From Trichomonas tenax (Eukaryota > Parabasalia > Trichomonadida > Trichomonadidae): 24,544 nt of DNA. The DNA is taken from positions 1 to 24,544 of the forward strand of contig JALKBU010000790.1 in NCBI GenBank assembly GCA_023091735.1. Reading direction: 5' to 3'. Position numbers and translations under genes: made by a program. The notes beneath the pieces were generated by a model that saw only the letters and a program-made list of their open reading frames with translations, did not search any database and was not told the origin of the DNA. Below, in pieces: positions 1-9,630 of this stretch; within the stretch, counting starts at the first letter, position 1, and each line of letters begins with the position of its first letter.

Positions 1-646
1 CCCATCTAAAATGCTGTGGATATATAAAGCATGAAAAATATATTATTCAATATTATATCAAAAAAATATCTTGATTTATTTTGATGTTAACTGACGGATT
101 ATCATTACTCATGTTGTTTACATGCTGTGTGGATGAAAAGTAAGGGTTGCAAATTAAGATTAAATACTTTGCGAATAAAACGCAACACATTTTTATCCTG
201 TAAGTCCAACATTTAGTAGACACTGATTTGGTTGCGTTGAAAATGGACAAATCAAGTGAATAATAACGAGAGAAAATCAGGATTACTAAAAATGAACAGA
301 TTGGGTATTGATATTTAATAGGATACATATGCATGTGATAAGCCATCATATTATCATCATCGCATTCAGCTTTATCTCACCCTTTTTAACAAAAGATTAT
401 TTAATTTTTTTAATCATAAATACTTTTGTTGCATTTTTTCATTGAAATAGAAACTTAGAGCTATTTTAATTCAGCAATTTATTTTCAAAATATATACACA
501 TATTATATACGAAGCAAGAACATATGTTAACAAAAATATTTGGCGGGAAAATTGTAAAAGTAACAGAAATATCATGGTCAGCAAATACACAACAGAAGTC
601 ATAGCAATACGGGGAAGTAGTGCTCCTTGTGGCGTTGTGGCACCAG
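1..646. other. AT-rich stretch without a convincing gene
   Basis: I see no supported gene here. A 98-codon minus-strand open frame at 53-349 is low-complexity, has no family resemblance and no initiator, and looks like chance in AT-rich DNA. Confidence 0.5.
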
Positions 647-796
647 ATGCTTGTAGCTTGTGATCACAATTTTAATTTGCAAACAGGCTCAGTCACTACA
701 AATCAGATCAAAACAAGCCCATTCACTACAAATCAAATTGAAGCAAGCTCAGTTACTACAAATCAGATCGAAATAAGCTCAATTTTGACAATTTAA
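647..796 (+). CDS. 49-aa short ORF carrying a 10-residue repeat (probable fragment)
   Basis: An ATG at 647 opens a 49-codon frame ending in TAA at 794-796. From about residue 12 it reads through a 30-bp DNA repeat as a Thr/Ser-rich decapeptide repeat built around TTNQIE. The repeat period is exactly ten codons and the reading frame stays open through three units, which is coding-like. No initiator is obvious upstream. It could be a gene fragment left by rearrangement, or simply a repeat that happens to be open. I do not recognise a family. Confidence 0.25.
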   Translation: MLVACDHNFNLQTGSVTTNQIKTSPFTTNQIEASSVTTNQIEISSILTI

Positions 797-808
797 ATCA
801 AAACAAGC
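683..808. repeat. 30-bp tandem repeat, about four units
   Basis: Units begin near 683, 713, 743 and 773, with a partial fifth at 803. Each reads approximately AAGCTCAGTCACTACAAATC followed by AGATC-AAA. The first three are close to each other and the fourth is strongly diverged. The period is 30 bp, so any reading frame is preserved. Confidence 0.8.
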
Positions 809-1036
809 TTGTAAATTTACAAGACTCTAAAGCACTGTTGAATTTTTATATCCCCGAAATTTTCGAAATGTCGCATTTTTTGAAGGCAGATTTCGAAGAT
901 TTTTAAACAATATAATAGGCAATAAAATGAATTCGATTTTAAATTTTTCTTGTCATGTAAATGCTATTTTTACTACGTAAACTGTTGTTTGACATGTAAT
1001 CATTGTAAAAAAATCTGTTATTTTCCAAAATTTATA

Positions 1037-1561
1037 ATGGATGAGGGAAAGCAGCGCCTCTTGCAATGGCTGAGTGAAGCTTCCGGCGAAAGAGTCGTTA
1101 ACTGGGAGAGGGTCAGCCAGGGCGATGTTATTTGTTATATTTTATACAGAATGTCTCCAAAAAATATCAATCTCAAGAAAGTAACGGATGGTGTCGATCG
1201 ATTTGCGCGAGTTTGCAATTGGAGGATATCGGCACAAGCAATGCGCACACTTGGAATAGGATGGGCTTACGATGAAGTGAAGTTAGTTATGGCTGATCAG
1301 CCAGAGTTGGCAAGATTAGTTTTGTCACTTCGTAGATGGGAAACGAGAAACTTAGAGGAACCATTGGAACCGCCTTCACCAGAAGAATGGGCCGATCCAG
1401 ATTTGCCTGCTTGGTTCACGCAACAGACAGCCAAAGAAATCGAGGAAAAGAAGCTCGCTGCAGGTGAAGCGCGTAAAAAGCCTGTTGTCAAGAAAGAACA
1501 ACCAGTTGAAAAGAAACCACCGAGACAATCACTCCATGACTATATCTACGCTAAGAAGTAA
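1037..1561 (+). CDS. EB1-like calponin-homology (CH) domain protein, 174 aa
   Basis: The start is the ATG at 1037. The frame is open back to 950, but the 29 codons before it are Cys/Tyr-rich and unlike the rest. Residues about 3-105 resemble the microtubule-binding CH domain of EB1-family proteins: an N-terminal helix with LLQWLSEA, a central INLKKV, then LGIGWAYDEVKLVM and a closing ELARLVLSLRRWETR helix with the typical tryptophan. The tail (about 110-174) is Pro/Lys/Glu-rich and disordered. There is no EB1 C-terminal dimerisation domain, so it is shorter than canonical EB1 (about 250-300 aa). A TCATTG at 1000-1005 is a possible initiator, giving a leader of about 35 bases. A role at microtubules is inferred from the fold only. 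It could also be a CH protein of another subfamily. Confidence 0.6.
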   Translation: MDEGKQRLLQWLSEASGERVVNWERVSQGDVICYILYRMSPKNINLKKVTDGVDRFARVCNWRISAQAMRTLGIGWAYDEVKLVMADQPELARLVLSLRRWETRNLEEPLEPPSPEEWADPDLPAWFTQQTAKEIEEKKLAAGEARKKPVVKKEQPVEKKPPRQSLHDYIYAKK

Positions 1562-2026
1562 CTTTCTGCGTCTCAATCTCATACATTTGTTAAAATATTT
1601 CTATTCATTAATTTTATCATATACAGAAATGACCATATTTGCTTGTACTTTTATTTATCAATAACTACAATATTTTCATTTTTTGACTACAAAGATGATG
1701 TTTTAAGAATTGATAATTTGAGAAAATAAATTAACAAAATTAGATCATGAGAAGCAAAATCCAATTATATTTCATGAATTAAATTTTATATATTGACTGA
1801 TGATAGATGTTTTCGCTTATCATTCAAAATTCAAAATGTCAATTTATAATATTTTCGTTCTTTTTGATGAAATATAGATATACAATAGAAAGGTATATCA
1901 GTATTCGAGAAATTAAGGATTTTAAGATAAGAATACTTGAAAGTATGAAAAATAGTTATAGAAATATATGTTTCTGAATGAAAAACGAATAAAAACGAAA
2001 AATAAGGATGGGATTTATGTTGATTG
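1562..2026. other. intergenic spacer between the CH gene and the dynamin gene
   Basis: AT-rich, with stop codons in all frames. I see nothing beyond the initiator of the following gene at its right edge. Confidence 0.6.
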
Positions 2027-2034
2027 TCACTTTT
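2027..2034 (+). promoter_or_regulatory. trichomonad-type initiator (Inr) of the dynamin gene
   Basis: TCACTTTT at 2027-2034 matches the trichomonad Inr pattern (TCA, pyrimidine, T/A-rich), with the presumed +1 at A2029. This gives a leader of about 19 bases before the ATG at 2048. It also argues that the in-frame TTG at 2024 is not the start. Confidence 0.6.
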
Positions 2035-2047
2035 ATATACAAAAAAA

Positions 2048-3832
2048 ATGGATAACTTAATTCCAGTCCTTAATAAGCTTCAGGATACTTTTTCAAGAAT
2101 TGGAGAGAAGTCCATTTCCCTCCCTCTTATCGTTGTCGTCGGCTGCCAGTCTTCAGGTAAATCATCTGTTTTGGAGTCCTTAGTCCAGAAGGATTTCCTC
2201 CCGAGAGGCAGCGGCATCGTCACAAGGAGGCCACTCATATTGCAGTTAATTCATTACGTCTCTAAAACATCGCCAAGGGAATACGGCGAATTCTTACACA
2301 AGCCAGAGAAAAAATTCACCCTTTTCGATGAAATCTGCCAAGAAATTATCGCTGACACAGAGAGAGTCTGCGGCAGCAACGGAATCAGCGACGATCCAAT
2401 CACATTAAAGATTTTCTCTCCAACAGTTCCAGATTTGACACTCGTCGATCTCCCAGGTCTCACAAAGGTCGCCACTGAAGGGCAGCCGGCAGACCTTCCA
2501 GAAATAATCAAGAGAATGGTTATGAAATTTATTCAGGAAGAAAACTCAATTATTCTTGCTATTACACCAGCGAACATGGATCTTGCAAACTCAGATTCGT
2601 TGGTTATCGCGCGTGAAGTCGATCCACAAGGCCAAAGAACAATCGGCGTCTTAACAAAAATCGATATCATGGACGAAGGCACAAATTGCTTGGACATCCT
2701 TCAAAACAAAGTTTACCCGCTCAAGCTCGGCTATATCGGCGTCATCAACCGCTCACAGAAAGATATTAATGATCACAAACCAATGGAGAAAGTTATCGAA
2801 AGCGAGAGAAGATTCTTCGTTACTTCCCCAATATACCGTGATGTTGCTGACTATTGCGGTTATCCATATCTCTCTACAACACTTAATCGCATTTTAATTG
2901 AACATATCAAGAACAGATTGCCAAGCGTTCACAGCCAAATCACAGAGCTCCTTCGCCGTAAGAACACCGAACTTCAGAACTACGGTGAATCCATCGGCAA
3001 CACAGTCAAAGAGAAACAAATTACAATTTATCATATTGTCGAGAATTATCTCACAGCATTCTCCAAGACACTCTTTGGTGAAACAGATTTACCAATGCAG
3101 AGCTTGGAAGGAGGCTCAACACTCATGACATACCTTACAATCGATTTCCCGAAGATCATCAAGTCTAAGGACATGGAACTCGCTATCTCCAACGATGAAA
3201 TCTCTAAAATCATCGAAATCAACACCGGTATCCAGCCACCGCTTTTCTTCCCAGAATCATCTTTCTTCCTCATCATCCGTGAGACAATTGAGAAGCTCCG
3301 TTCACCATGTCTCGATGCATGCGAAATCATCCAACATAGAATCGATGATATCCACTCAAAGATCGATATGGCAGAATTAAATCGCTTCCCGAAGATGAAA
3401 TCAGCTCTCGCCGATGAGCTCGCTGCAATCTCCAAGCAGCAGCTTGAAGCCTGCCAAGCTTACATCAATACATATATCGATGTCCAGAAATCTTGGGTTA
3501 ACACATCAAATCCAAAGCTCAGCCGTGCTAAGCTCGACTCACTCTCAGAGGAATACTCGCACAAGGCCGAACTTCTCAGAAAGCTCGCTGATAACTATCT
3601 TCAGACAATCAAGACAGAAATCATCGATGAGATTCCAAAGATCATCCACAGAATGATTATCTCCAACTCTGTTGAAACATACAGAGTTGCCCTCTTCCAG
3701 GCTCTCGTAACTCGGCCAGATGTCTCTGAAGATCCAGATATTGCTACAAGAAGATCGAAGTGCTTGGCTCTTATTAACGCCCTCAAGGAGGCCCATTCTA
3801 CAATCAATGAGATCAGAATGATTCATGTTTGA
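2048..3832 (+). CDS. dynamin-related GTPase, 594 aa
   Basis: A large GTPase of the dynamin family, which self-assembles on membranes and drives fission by GTP hydrolysis. Visible motifs: P-loop GCQSSGKSS (32-40), the conserved LPRGSGIVTRRPL region (51-63), switch-II DLPGLTK (134-140), G4 TKID (203-206) and an NRSQ motif (234-237). The middle/stalk region follows (about 290-490), and the last ~90 residues look like the GTPase effector domain. There is no PH or proline-rich domain, so it is a short DRP of the Dnm1/Vps1-like type. The ATG at 2048 is chosen because it follows the Inr by 19 bases and the protein then begins at the normal helix before the G domain. Codon use is host-like. Whether it acts at hydrogenosomes, endocytic sites or other membranes cannot be read from sequence. 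Confidence 0.95.
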   Translation: MDNLIPVLNKLQDTFSRIGEKSISLPLIVVVGCQSSGKSSVLESLVQKDFLPRGSGIVTRRPLILQLIHYVSKTSPREYGEFLHKPEKKFTLFDEICQEIIADTERVCGSNGISDDPITLKIFSPTVPDLTLVDLPGLTKVATEGQPADLPEIIKRMVMKFIQEENSIILAITPANMDLANSDSLVIAREVDPQGQRTIGVLTKIDIMDEGTNCLDILQNKVYPLKLGYIGVINRSQKDINDHKPMEKVIESERRFFVTSPIYRDVADYCGYPYLSTTLNRILIEHIKNRLPSVHSQITELLRRKNTELQNYGESIGNTVKEKQITIYHIVENYLTAFSKTLFGETDLPMQSLEGGSTLMTYLTIDFPKIIKSKDMELAISNDEISKIIEINTGIQPPLFFPESSFFLIIRETIEKLRSPCLDACEIIQHRIDDIHSKIDMAELNRFPKMKSALADELAAISKQQLEACQAYINTYIDVQKSWVNTSNPKLSRAKLDSLSEEYSHKAELLRKLADNYLQTIKTEIIDEIPKIIHRMIISNSVETYRVALFQALVTRPDVSEDPDIATRRSKCLALINALKEAHSTINEIRMIHV

Positions 3833-4023
3833 GGAATATCTTTTTTTTATCTAAAATATCTCTTTTATATAACTTTTAATCAAAATATTCAACAAACAAA
3901 TTAAAAATTAATTAAAATATAGATCTATATATATTTCTTCAACAAATTATAAAAATTAATGAGTAATAATTTTGATATTTTGTAATGATTGGTCAAAGAA
4001 TCTGTAGATATTTTTCGTAGTTG

Positions 4024-4302
4024 CTATTTCTTCGCAGGTTTTGCAGGTAATGCTTGTGGTGCATCGACATTTGATAGAGTTTGAAATAGATTTTCCTGTC
4101 TTTGCTGCAAAACAGCAGCAATTTTCTCATTGCTTTCTTTCAGCATCTCTTCAATCATCGCCATCACATCAACTTCGGGTTCAACATTTTCAAGAGTTTC
4201 CTTTGAGTCAGATTTACCTTTGAAGCGGGAGTTGACGAGCTTCGAACTGCTGCGAAAGCTTTCATCACCTTTCATGTTTTTGACCAATTTTCGTGGAGGC
4301 AT
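4024..4302 (-). CDS. 92-aa basic/coiled-coil hypothetical protein
   Basis: A small protein with a basic, Ser/Lys-rich first 35 residues, a predicted helical or coiled-coil stretch around residues 45-75 (MIEEMLKESNEKIAAVLQQR) and a Pro/Ala/Lys tail ending PAKPAKK. I do not recognise a family. A good initiator on the minus strand (TCACTTTTC, T at 4317) lies about 12 bases before the ATG, which supports a real expressed host gene despite its size. It is convergent with the dynamin gene, with 191 bases between stops. Confidence 0.6.
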   Translation of the reverse strand: MPPRKLVKNMKGDESFRSSSKLVNSRFKGKSDSKETLENVEPEVDVMAMIEEMLKESNEKIAAVLQQRQENLFQTLSNVDAPQALPAKPAKK

Positions 4303-4308
4303 CTTTTC

Positions 4309-4317
4309 GAAAAGTGA
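4309..4317 (-). promoter_or_regulatory. initiator (Inr) of the 92-aa gene
   Basis: Read on the minus strand, TCACTTTTC begins at 4317, with the presumed +1 at 4315. That leaves a very short leader before the ATG at 4302, as is usual in trichomonads. Confidence 0.55.
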
Positions 4318-5470
4318 TTTAATATAACGTATATATAAATAACCTTATATTTTAATCATTGATTTCGGCAATCAACGATCAAATTTAAAACATAACAATT
4401 ATCACAACTCAATATACAGCACTTGTATATAGTATCAGTATCAATAAATCAATGTTTTAACAAATAATGAATTACATCAATAAAAATGTTAAACTGAACA
4501 TCATAGACTAATAGAACATACTTATATTTCAGAGCTTAATCTGATTTAATGTATCTTAAGATATGATAATACTGAAAATTTAAATCAATCTGAAATTTCA
4601 TTGAATGAATTTGAGATAATGCTCATTGAGATCATAAAATCATTTGCAGCATCAAGCTTATTCTCCCAAAAATAATGATGATTCTTTTTTGCGCGGCTAA
4701 ATTTGAAAAGTTTATTAAATTGAGAAGAATAACACACGGAGCTTGTGTGTGAACACTTGGAATACTTTTTTTCAAAAAAAAAAAAAGCTAAAAAAGCATA
4801 TTTGTGATTAGATTTACCTATTTATCATCGATAACAACATATTTTACGTTATAAAAATGCTATACAATGGTAATATAATATATTATAATGAGTAAAGCAC
4901 ATCATGGCAAATCAATGTTTTTGATGCAAGATATATCTAATATTTTAATGAAATATAGACTTTGTTAGCTAATTCTTTAATATATCATGCACAACATGAT
5001 TTTGTACATTGCGTTTCAATAACTTAGCAAAAAGTTAATCCAGTGAGTTAAAAAACGAGTTTCGCCGACTTTGCTTATCAATTTTAGACAAGCCTTTTTT
5101 TATTTTTTCTCATTGTTAGTATTTTGCAAATTTATTACCAAAATACTGCTAAGTGATGATTGGTAAATAAATTAATGCAAAAAAGGGTCCTGATTTTCGC
5201 ATCACTTGTGTTTTTTGAAAAAATCACATTTCTTTTTCAAAGTCCATGATTTTTAAGTTTTGATTGATTTTTAAGCGAGGGATATTAATGAATATCCTTT
5301 AATATGCTATTTGCAAAGAATCGAATATCATTGTAAATCTAGATCTCTCTATCTTGAAAGCATCAAATTGTGGGAAATACGTTTTTTAGACAATCTCATA
5401 GAATATTTTGAGAGCCTATATTTGGCCATTGCGGACCCTTAAAAATAAACCATTCTCTTCTGAAAATTTT
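4318..5470. other. 1.15-kb divergent intergenic region
   Basis: It lies between the 92-aa gene (minus) and the 277-aa gene (plus). It is AT-rich with homopolymer runs, and I could not find a supported gene or long repeat in it. It probably holds the upstream control regions of both genes. Confidence 0.5.
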
Positions 5471-5473
5471 GAG

Positions 5474-5481
5474 TCATATTC
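5474..5481 (+). promoter_or_regulatory. initiator (Inr) of the 277-aa gene
   Basis: TCATATTC at 5474-5481 fits the Inr pattern, with the presumed +1 at 5476, 23 bases before the ATG at 5499. Confidence 0.5.
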
Positions 5482-5498
5482 AAATAAATTTTTACGCA

Positions 5499-6332
5499 AT
5501 GCGTGGAAGGAAAAAACCTGGAACTCGTGGACACCGACGGGATGGCCACCACCACGGTGGTGATGATGGATCCGTTGCAAAGTATGAGTACGGCGATAAA
5601 ACATACACTCAAAATGAAATCGAACAGGCGATACTCAACGCAAAGCATCCATTCGAAGACTTCGGGTTAATTGAGTCTAAGACACTGACGCCATCACAGC
5701 GAGCATCTGAAGATATCTTACTCGCTTTTTTACAGACACACTGGAATTCCATCTGGAAAATGAATATAAAATTACCTAAAAATATGCAAGATACCAGAAT
5801 ATTGCATATAAATTTTGCCGTTAAAAAGAAACAATTCCCATTATTTGTAGAAAGTCCCAACAACCCTCTTTTGTGGACTGTAAACAAAAACCCAGAGGCT
5901 GACAAAGCTATTACGAAGTCTTCACCAGAAGACGTAGAAAGTAAACAAACATTACAACAATCTGAAAATGAAATCGTGCCAGAACCTACTGAACAGAAAT
6001 TTGAGGAGATTCTCTTTAGATTCGTTTATGATTCGCCTGAAGGAGTTTCTCAAGAAAAAATAAATCAAGAAATGAAACCGTACAGTTGCAATCCAGGAAT
6101 GTTTACAAATCTCTCTCTGCAACATAGAGTTAAAGCTACCTTGCTATACTTGAAATCTGAACACCATGTTTTCGAAGCAAATGGTTTTTGGTCTTGCCAT
6201 GGTCACATATTATCAGCGCTGTCCAAAAAAGTTGATGGTATATATAAAGAGAAGGATGATACATATGGAAAGATCGGATCTTTATCAATCGATGATTTTT
6301 ATAATCTATTGAAGCAAAAGAATGTTTATTAA
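5499..6332 (+). CDS. 277-aa hypothetical protein with basic His-rich N-terminus
   Basis: The start is the ATG at 5499, because the Inr lies just upstream; the frame is open a few codons further, but only with a TTG. Residues 1-25 are basic and His/Gly-rich (RGHRRDGHHHGGDDG), possibly nucleic-acid or metal binding. Residues about 30-120 form a mixed alpha/beta region (ILLAFLQTHWNSIWKMNI; RILHINFAVKKKQFPLFV). A charged linker follows (about 125-165), then a second folded region (about 167-277) with EEILFRFVYDSPEGVSQEKI and a Cys/His-containing FWSCHGH. I do not recognise a family. Codon use and promoter are host-like. The gene is convergent with the phosphatase downstream. Confidence 0.75.
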   Translation: MRGRKKPGTRGHRRDGHHHGGDDGSVAKYEYGDKTYTQNEIEQAILNAKHPFEDFGLIESKTLTPSQRASEDILLAFLQTHWNSIWKMNIKLPKNMQDTRILHINFAVKKKQFPLFVESPNNPLLWTVNKNPEADKAITKSSPEDVESKQTLQQSENEIVPEPTEQKFEEILFRFVYDSPEGVSQEKINQEMKPYSCNPGMFTNLSLQHRVKATLLYLKSEHHVFEANGFWSCHGHILSALSKKVDGIYKEKDDTYGKIGSLSIDDFYNLLKQKNVY

Positions 6333-6779
6333 TACTATAAAATAGGATTATTTATATACTGTAAATAAATAGACTTAAAAATACTATTTATATTGGATTT
6401 CCTTACGCGATTTCTTCTTCTTCAAGCTTGGCAGTTCGACAATGTATAAAATCACAATAGTATTGCATCGTGAGCACTCTGCAAAATCTATACTGCGATC
6501 ATTTGGAACGCGTTAAAATTTAGTGGGAGTTTAAAGTGTATAGTTATTAGAACTATGCTTTTTGTATTAAAATCTGCTGAATTATATCACTGATGACTGC
6601 ACAAGTGGTAATAAATGATAAGAATCATAATTGTTTAGTTTGGTAATTTAACTGCAGATGAAATATTCATACCTCCATGAAAGCTATATGCTACAATAGT
6701 TTACGGGCTTTAATTTGAATTGATTGCAAAAAATATAAAATATTGAAAAAATAGAATTTATACAAACAATAAAAACATA
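6333..6779. other. convergent intergenic region
   Basis: It lies between the stops of the 277-aa gene (+) and the phosphatase (-). AT-rich, and nothing recognisable apart from poly(A)-signal-like TAAA motifs near both stops. Confidence 0.5.
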
Positions 6780-7694
6780 TCACTCGTCGTTAGATTTAAG
6801 GAACTTAAATGAACAAACGAGGTCTTCGTCGATATTCATCATTGCAGCTTGATTTGGAGGATCAGTTGAATAACCATCCGCAGAAAATAAAGTGACTAAG
6901 CATGTTGATGGTGCAAACGGAAATTCGAAGCCTTTCTCAACAGATTGATGCGCTCTGCATATTAAGTCGAAACCAAAGTTCTTCACAAAGCTTTCTGCAA
7001 TGTCGACACCGAACTTATACGATGTGTCACGACTAGATTTAACAAAACCCTCAATATGAGGATTTGGATCAGCCCATAGCAAATTTTGGACTAAGCTTCC
7101 GTCTATTGGGTCCAAAGGCCTCTCTATCTGCGATATCTGAGACATTCGTTGCAATTCTGCTGTGATTCCTCCGTGAACACAAAATATCGTGCCACCAACA
7201 ATTGCAGCGATTGGCATGTATCTAAAGCACTCACAGATGGCGTCCCATACTTGAAGCGAATATCTAGCTTTGCACTCTTCCATAAAACCATAAACAGAAG
7301 TCAGTTCTCGAGTTTCATGATTTCCGCGGATCAACCAAACGTTTTTAGGATATCTGCACTTTAGAGCCAAAAGAGTTGCAATTGTGTCAACAGAATTCGG
7401 CCCTCTATCCACATAATCGCCAAGAAATAAAAGATTTGTTTCGGGAGGATATGCGCAATAATCCAAAAAAGACATCAGTCCCTTATAGAAACCATGTAAA
7501 TCGCCGAATACGCATAGTGGCGGCTTAATATTTAATAATATTGGATCGTTATATAATTTTTTGATCGAAATGCGCGCTAAACGTATCAAGTCCTCTGGGT
7601 CAAAGTGAATATAGTCTCCATTCGGAAAGTCTTTCTCGCGTTTTATCAGCTCAATGAGCTTGTCGAGAAAAGTTTCGTCCAAATCTTGAGTCAT
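6780..7694 (-). CDS. PP1-like serine/threonine protein phosphatase, 304 aa
   Basis: A metallophosphatase of the PPP family (PP1-like catalytic subunit) that removes phosphate from Ser/Thr residues using two metal ions. All core motifs are present: GDLHG (64-68), GDYVDRG (92-98), RGNHE (123-127), HGG (174-176) and RAHQ (247-250). Length is close to the PP1 catalytic subunit. The ATG at 7694 is chosen over the upstream in-frame ATG at 7799: the extra 35 residues do not look like PP1, and a minus-strand TCACACC at 7718 gives an Inr with a leader of about 21 bases. Divergences: LLWADP where PP1 usually has LLWSDP, and the conserved FSAPNYC loop near the C-terminus is replaced by FSADGYSTDPP (270-280). 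That loop shapes inhibitor sensitivity in PP1, so altered toxin or regulator binding is possible. Confidence 0.93.
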   Translation of the reverse strand: MTQDLDETFLDKLIELIKREKDFPNGDYIHFDPEDLIRLARISIKKLYNDPILLNIKPPLCVFGDLHGFYKGLMSFLDYCAYPPETNLLFLGDYVDRGPNSVDTIATLLALKCRYPKNVWLIRGNHETRELTSVYGFMEECKARYSLQVWDAICECFRYMPIAAIVGGTIFCVHGGITAELQRMSQISQIERPLDPIDGSLVQNLLWADPNPHIEGFVKSSRDTSYKFGVDIAESFVKNFGFDLICRAHQSVEKGFEFPFAPSTCLVTLFSADGYSTDPPNQAAMMNIDEDLVCSFKFLKSNDE

Positions 7695-7718
7695 TGTCAC
7701 TTTCTGGTATGGGTGTGA

Positions 7719-8243
7719 CCTAATTTCCCAAGACTTTATATTCAAAAAGAGCTCCTCATAAAGGAGGATTTTGCGAAATTTTACAAAAACATTTTTCAAA
7801 TATTTTTACAAAATTAAACAATTCATGATAATTAACCTTGTTGATCGCTATTTGAATCTTCCTGTTGAAGCGTATAATAGTTCTAATCAGCAAAAGCTAT
7901 ATATCAACTGTTTTGTTGCCCTTTTTCAATGTTGATGAAATAAAAATTCGGATGTGAAAAAGTGAATTTTCTGAAAAATCTAATTCGACAATTGATATTT
8001 TTTATTTTGTAAATATATAATGTGAAAGTTATAGTAATATAATATTTTGTTGAATTGATAAAATGTTGAATAATAAAGGGATATTTGAGGGTTTTGTGTA
8101 ACGTAAAAAACATTAAACAAAATTGTTGATCGCCAAAATTTTGGATCGAAAAAACTTGAAAAATGATATAAGTAATGACAAGTAAAACCGAAAACGAAAT
8201 AAAAAGGTTTTTTAGAAAAAAATACGGTGAAAAGTGAAAAATT
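7719..8243. other. divergent intergenic region upstream of phosphatase and GTPase genes
   Basis: AT-rich. An in-frame ATG at 8175 precedes the GTPase frame but is separated from it by a TGA at 8235-8237. Minus-strand open frames here are low-complexity and unsupported. Confidence 0.5.
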
Positions 8244-8828
8244 TTGAATTCGAAAACTAGTCACTGCGAGCGAAAAGTCCTTTTAATAGGAAACTCTGAG
8301 GTTGGTAAGACATCAATCATAAACTATCAGTCGAAGAAGCAGGAAAAAGTGATGCCAACTATTGGCGCGCATTCAATAACATTAAAGATGAAATCTAACG
8401 AAGATGACGTTGTTTTGAATGTCTGGGACACTGCTGGACAGGATGAATACAAGTGTTTTATTCCAATTTTCGCGCAGGGAGTTGATGTCGCGGTTATTGT
8501 TTTCGATGTAACAAATGAGAACTCTTTCGACACGGTTCAAATATGGGTGGCGACAGTAAAGAATGAGTACCTTATTAATAACATCTATGTTGCTGCCAAC
8601 AAATGCGATTTGCAATTTGATAAAGATGACCTAAAAGAAATCGAACAGTTCTTAGAACAACACAATATTCCATTATATTTCACATCAGCTGTCTCAGGAA
8701 AAAATATTTCAAAATTTTTCCAAGATATTGCAGATATACCGTTCCCAACTGCAAAAGAATTACAAAAAATAGAGTTTAAAGAGCCAGAGTTTGTACGCGA
8801 GCGTTCAAAATGTTGCTTGCTAATTTAA
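8244..8828 (+). CDS. Ras-superfamily small GTPase (Rab/Rho-like), start codon unclear
   Basis: All five nucleotide-binding motifs are intact: P-loop GNSEVGKT (16-23 counted from 8244), switch-I threonine in PTIG (38-41), WDTAGQ (61-66), NKCD (119-122) and TSA (147-149). The C-terminus SKCCLLI offers a CaaX-type CLLI and an adjacent Cys, so prenylation and membrane attachment are likely. WDTAGQDEY is Rab/Ras-like, while the CaaX end is more Ras/Rho-like; I leave the subfamily open. No in-frame ATG exists between a TGA at 8235 and the P-loop. The first codon given is a TTG, used only to mark the open frame. An in-frame ATG at 8175 lies beyond that stop. Either the start was lost, an unrecognised short intron removes the stop, or initiation is non-canonical. 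Confidence 0.85.
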   Translation: MNSKTSHCERKVLLIGNSEVGKTSIINYQSKKQEKVMPTIGAHSITLKMKSNEDDVVLNVWDTAGQDEYKCFIPIFAQGVDVAVIVFDVTNENSFDTVQIWVATVKNEYLINNIYVAANKCDLQFDKDDLKEIEQFLEQHNIPLYFTSAVSGKNISKFFQDIADIPFPTAKELQKIEFKEPEFVRERSKCCLLI

Positions 8829-9119
8829 TATACTTTCAAATTATCACATCATGTTATTAATAAGATGTATGAAATGTATTTGCTTTCTTGGATTTTGTTT
8901 GTTAAATAGAGTATTTCTAAATTTCCTAAATATTTTTCTTTGTTATTAGACTAATGAGAGCATTAAATCATAGCTCTGATAATTTAAAGCTATTTATAGA
9001 TTTTGTGTTTCGAAAATATAATGATAGTAATATTGACTATTGGCAGGAAAAAGAAAAATGCTATTAAGAAATTGATGGAAAAAGAGAAATTTGGATTTCG
9101 AAATAAATAACAGTTTTAT

Positions 9120-9566
9120 TTAAAACAACAACAAATGGAACAATCTTTCTCCACCTGGAATAAATGTCAACGCATAGTAAACAAATGACACAAATTCAAT
9201 TAAAAATCCAACAATTGATAAAATGATCCATTTCTTGAATAAACCGAAGTAGAGTGTGATAATTGTGCCACCAAGCATTCCCAATGCAGAATATATGCGT
9301 TTTGGATCAGAAAATGAATTACAAATGCGTTTGAAGCCAATGAGAAGACATAACGAGATAAGATAGAGAATACTCGAAAGCGTGAACAAAACGACGAATT
9401 TTCGCATATTCAAAATGAAAACAGCGACAACTGATAAAATTCCGGCGACTAAACCACACATTCCTGTGATTCCGAAACCAATCAGGCGCTCTGTATAAGT
9501 AAGAGAGAAGCAGCCCTCTTCTTGTGGAACCGCCATTTCCACGGCAGTTGTGAGAACTTCCGCCAT
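9120..9566 (-). CDS. SFT2/Got1-like membrane protein, 148 aa
   Basis: The Got1/Sft2 family acts in vesicle traffic at the Golgi. The protein has the SFT2 plan: a short cytosolic N-terminus, then LTYTERLIGFGI leading into TM1 (about 30-52), TM2 (about 57-77), the conserved SDPKRIYSALGMLG, TM3/TM4 (about 90-135) and an end motif FVYYALTFIPGGERLF that mirrors the WYxLSYIPFGR of SFT2. The ATG at 9566 is chosen because a minus-strand GCACTTTTC (a near-Inr around 9585) lies just upstream; the open frame runs 37 codons further, into the neighbouring gene's stop region. It lies 64 bases downstream of the 990-aa gene on the same strand. Confidence 0.8.
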   Translation of the reverse strand: MAEVLTTAVEMAVPQEEGCFSLTYTERLIGFGITGMCGLVAGILSVVAVFILNMRKFVVLFTLSSILYLISLCLLIGFKRICNSFSDPKRIYSALGMLGGTIITLYFGLFKKWIILSIVGFLIEFVSFVYYALTFIPGGERLFHLLLF

Positions 9567-9630
9567 TGTATTTTTTGAAAAGTGCCAAAAAATAATCGAT
9601 TTGATTTCCAATAAAAAAACTTGTTTTATT

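Noticed and set aside
53..349. 98-codon minus-strand frame
   Set aside because: No initiator, odd composition, no recognisable motif.
683..808. CRISPR array
   Set aside because: Units are contiguous without unique spacers, and the genome is eukaryotic.
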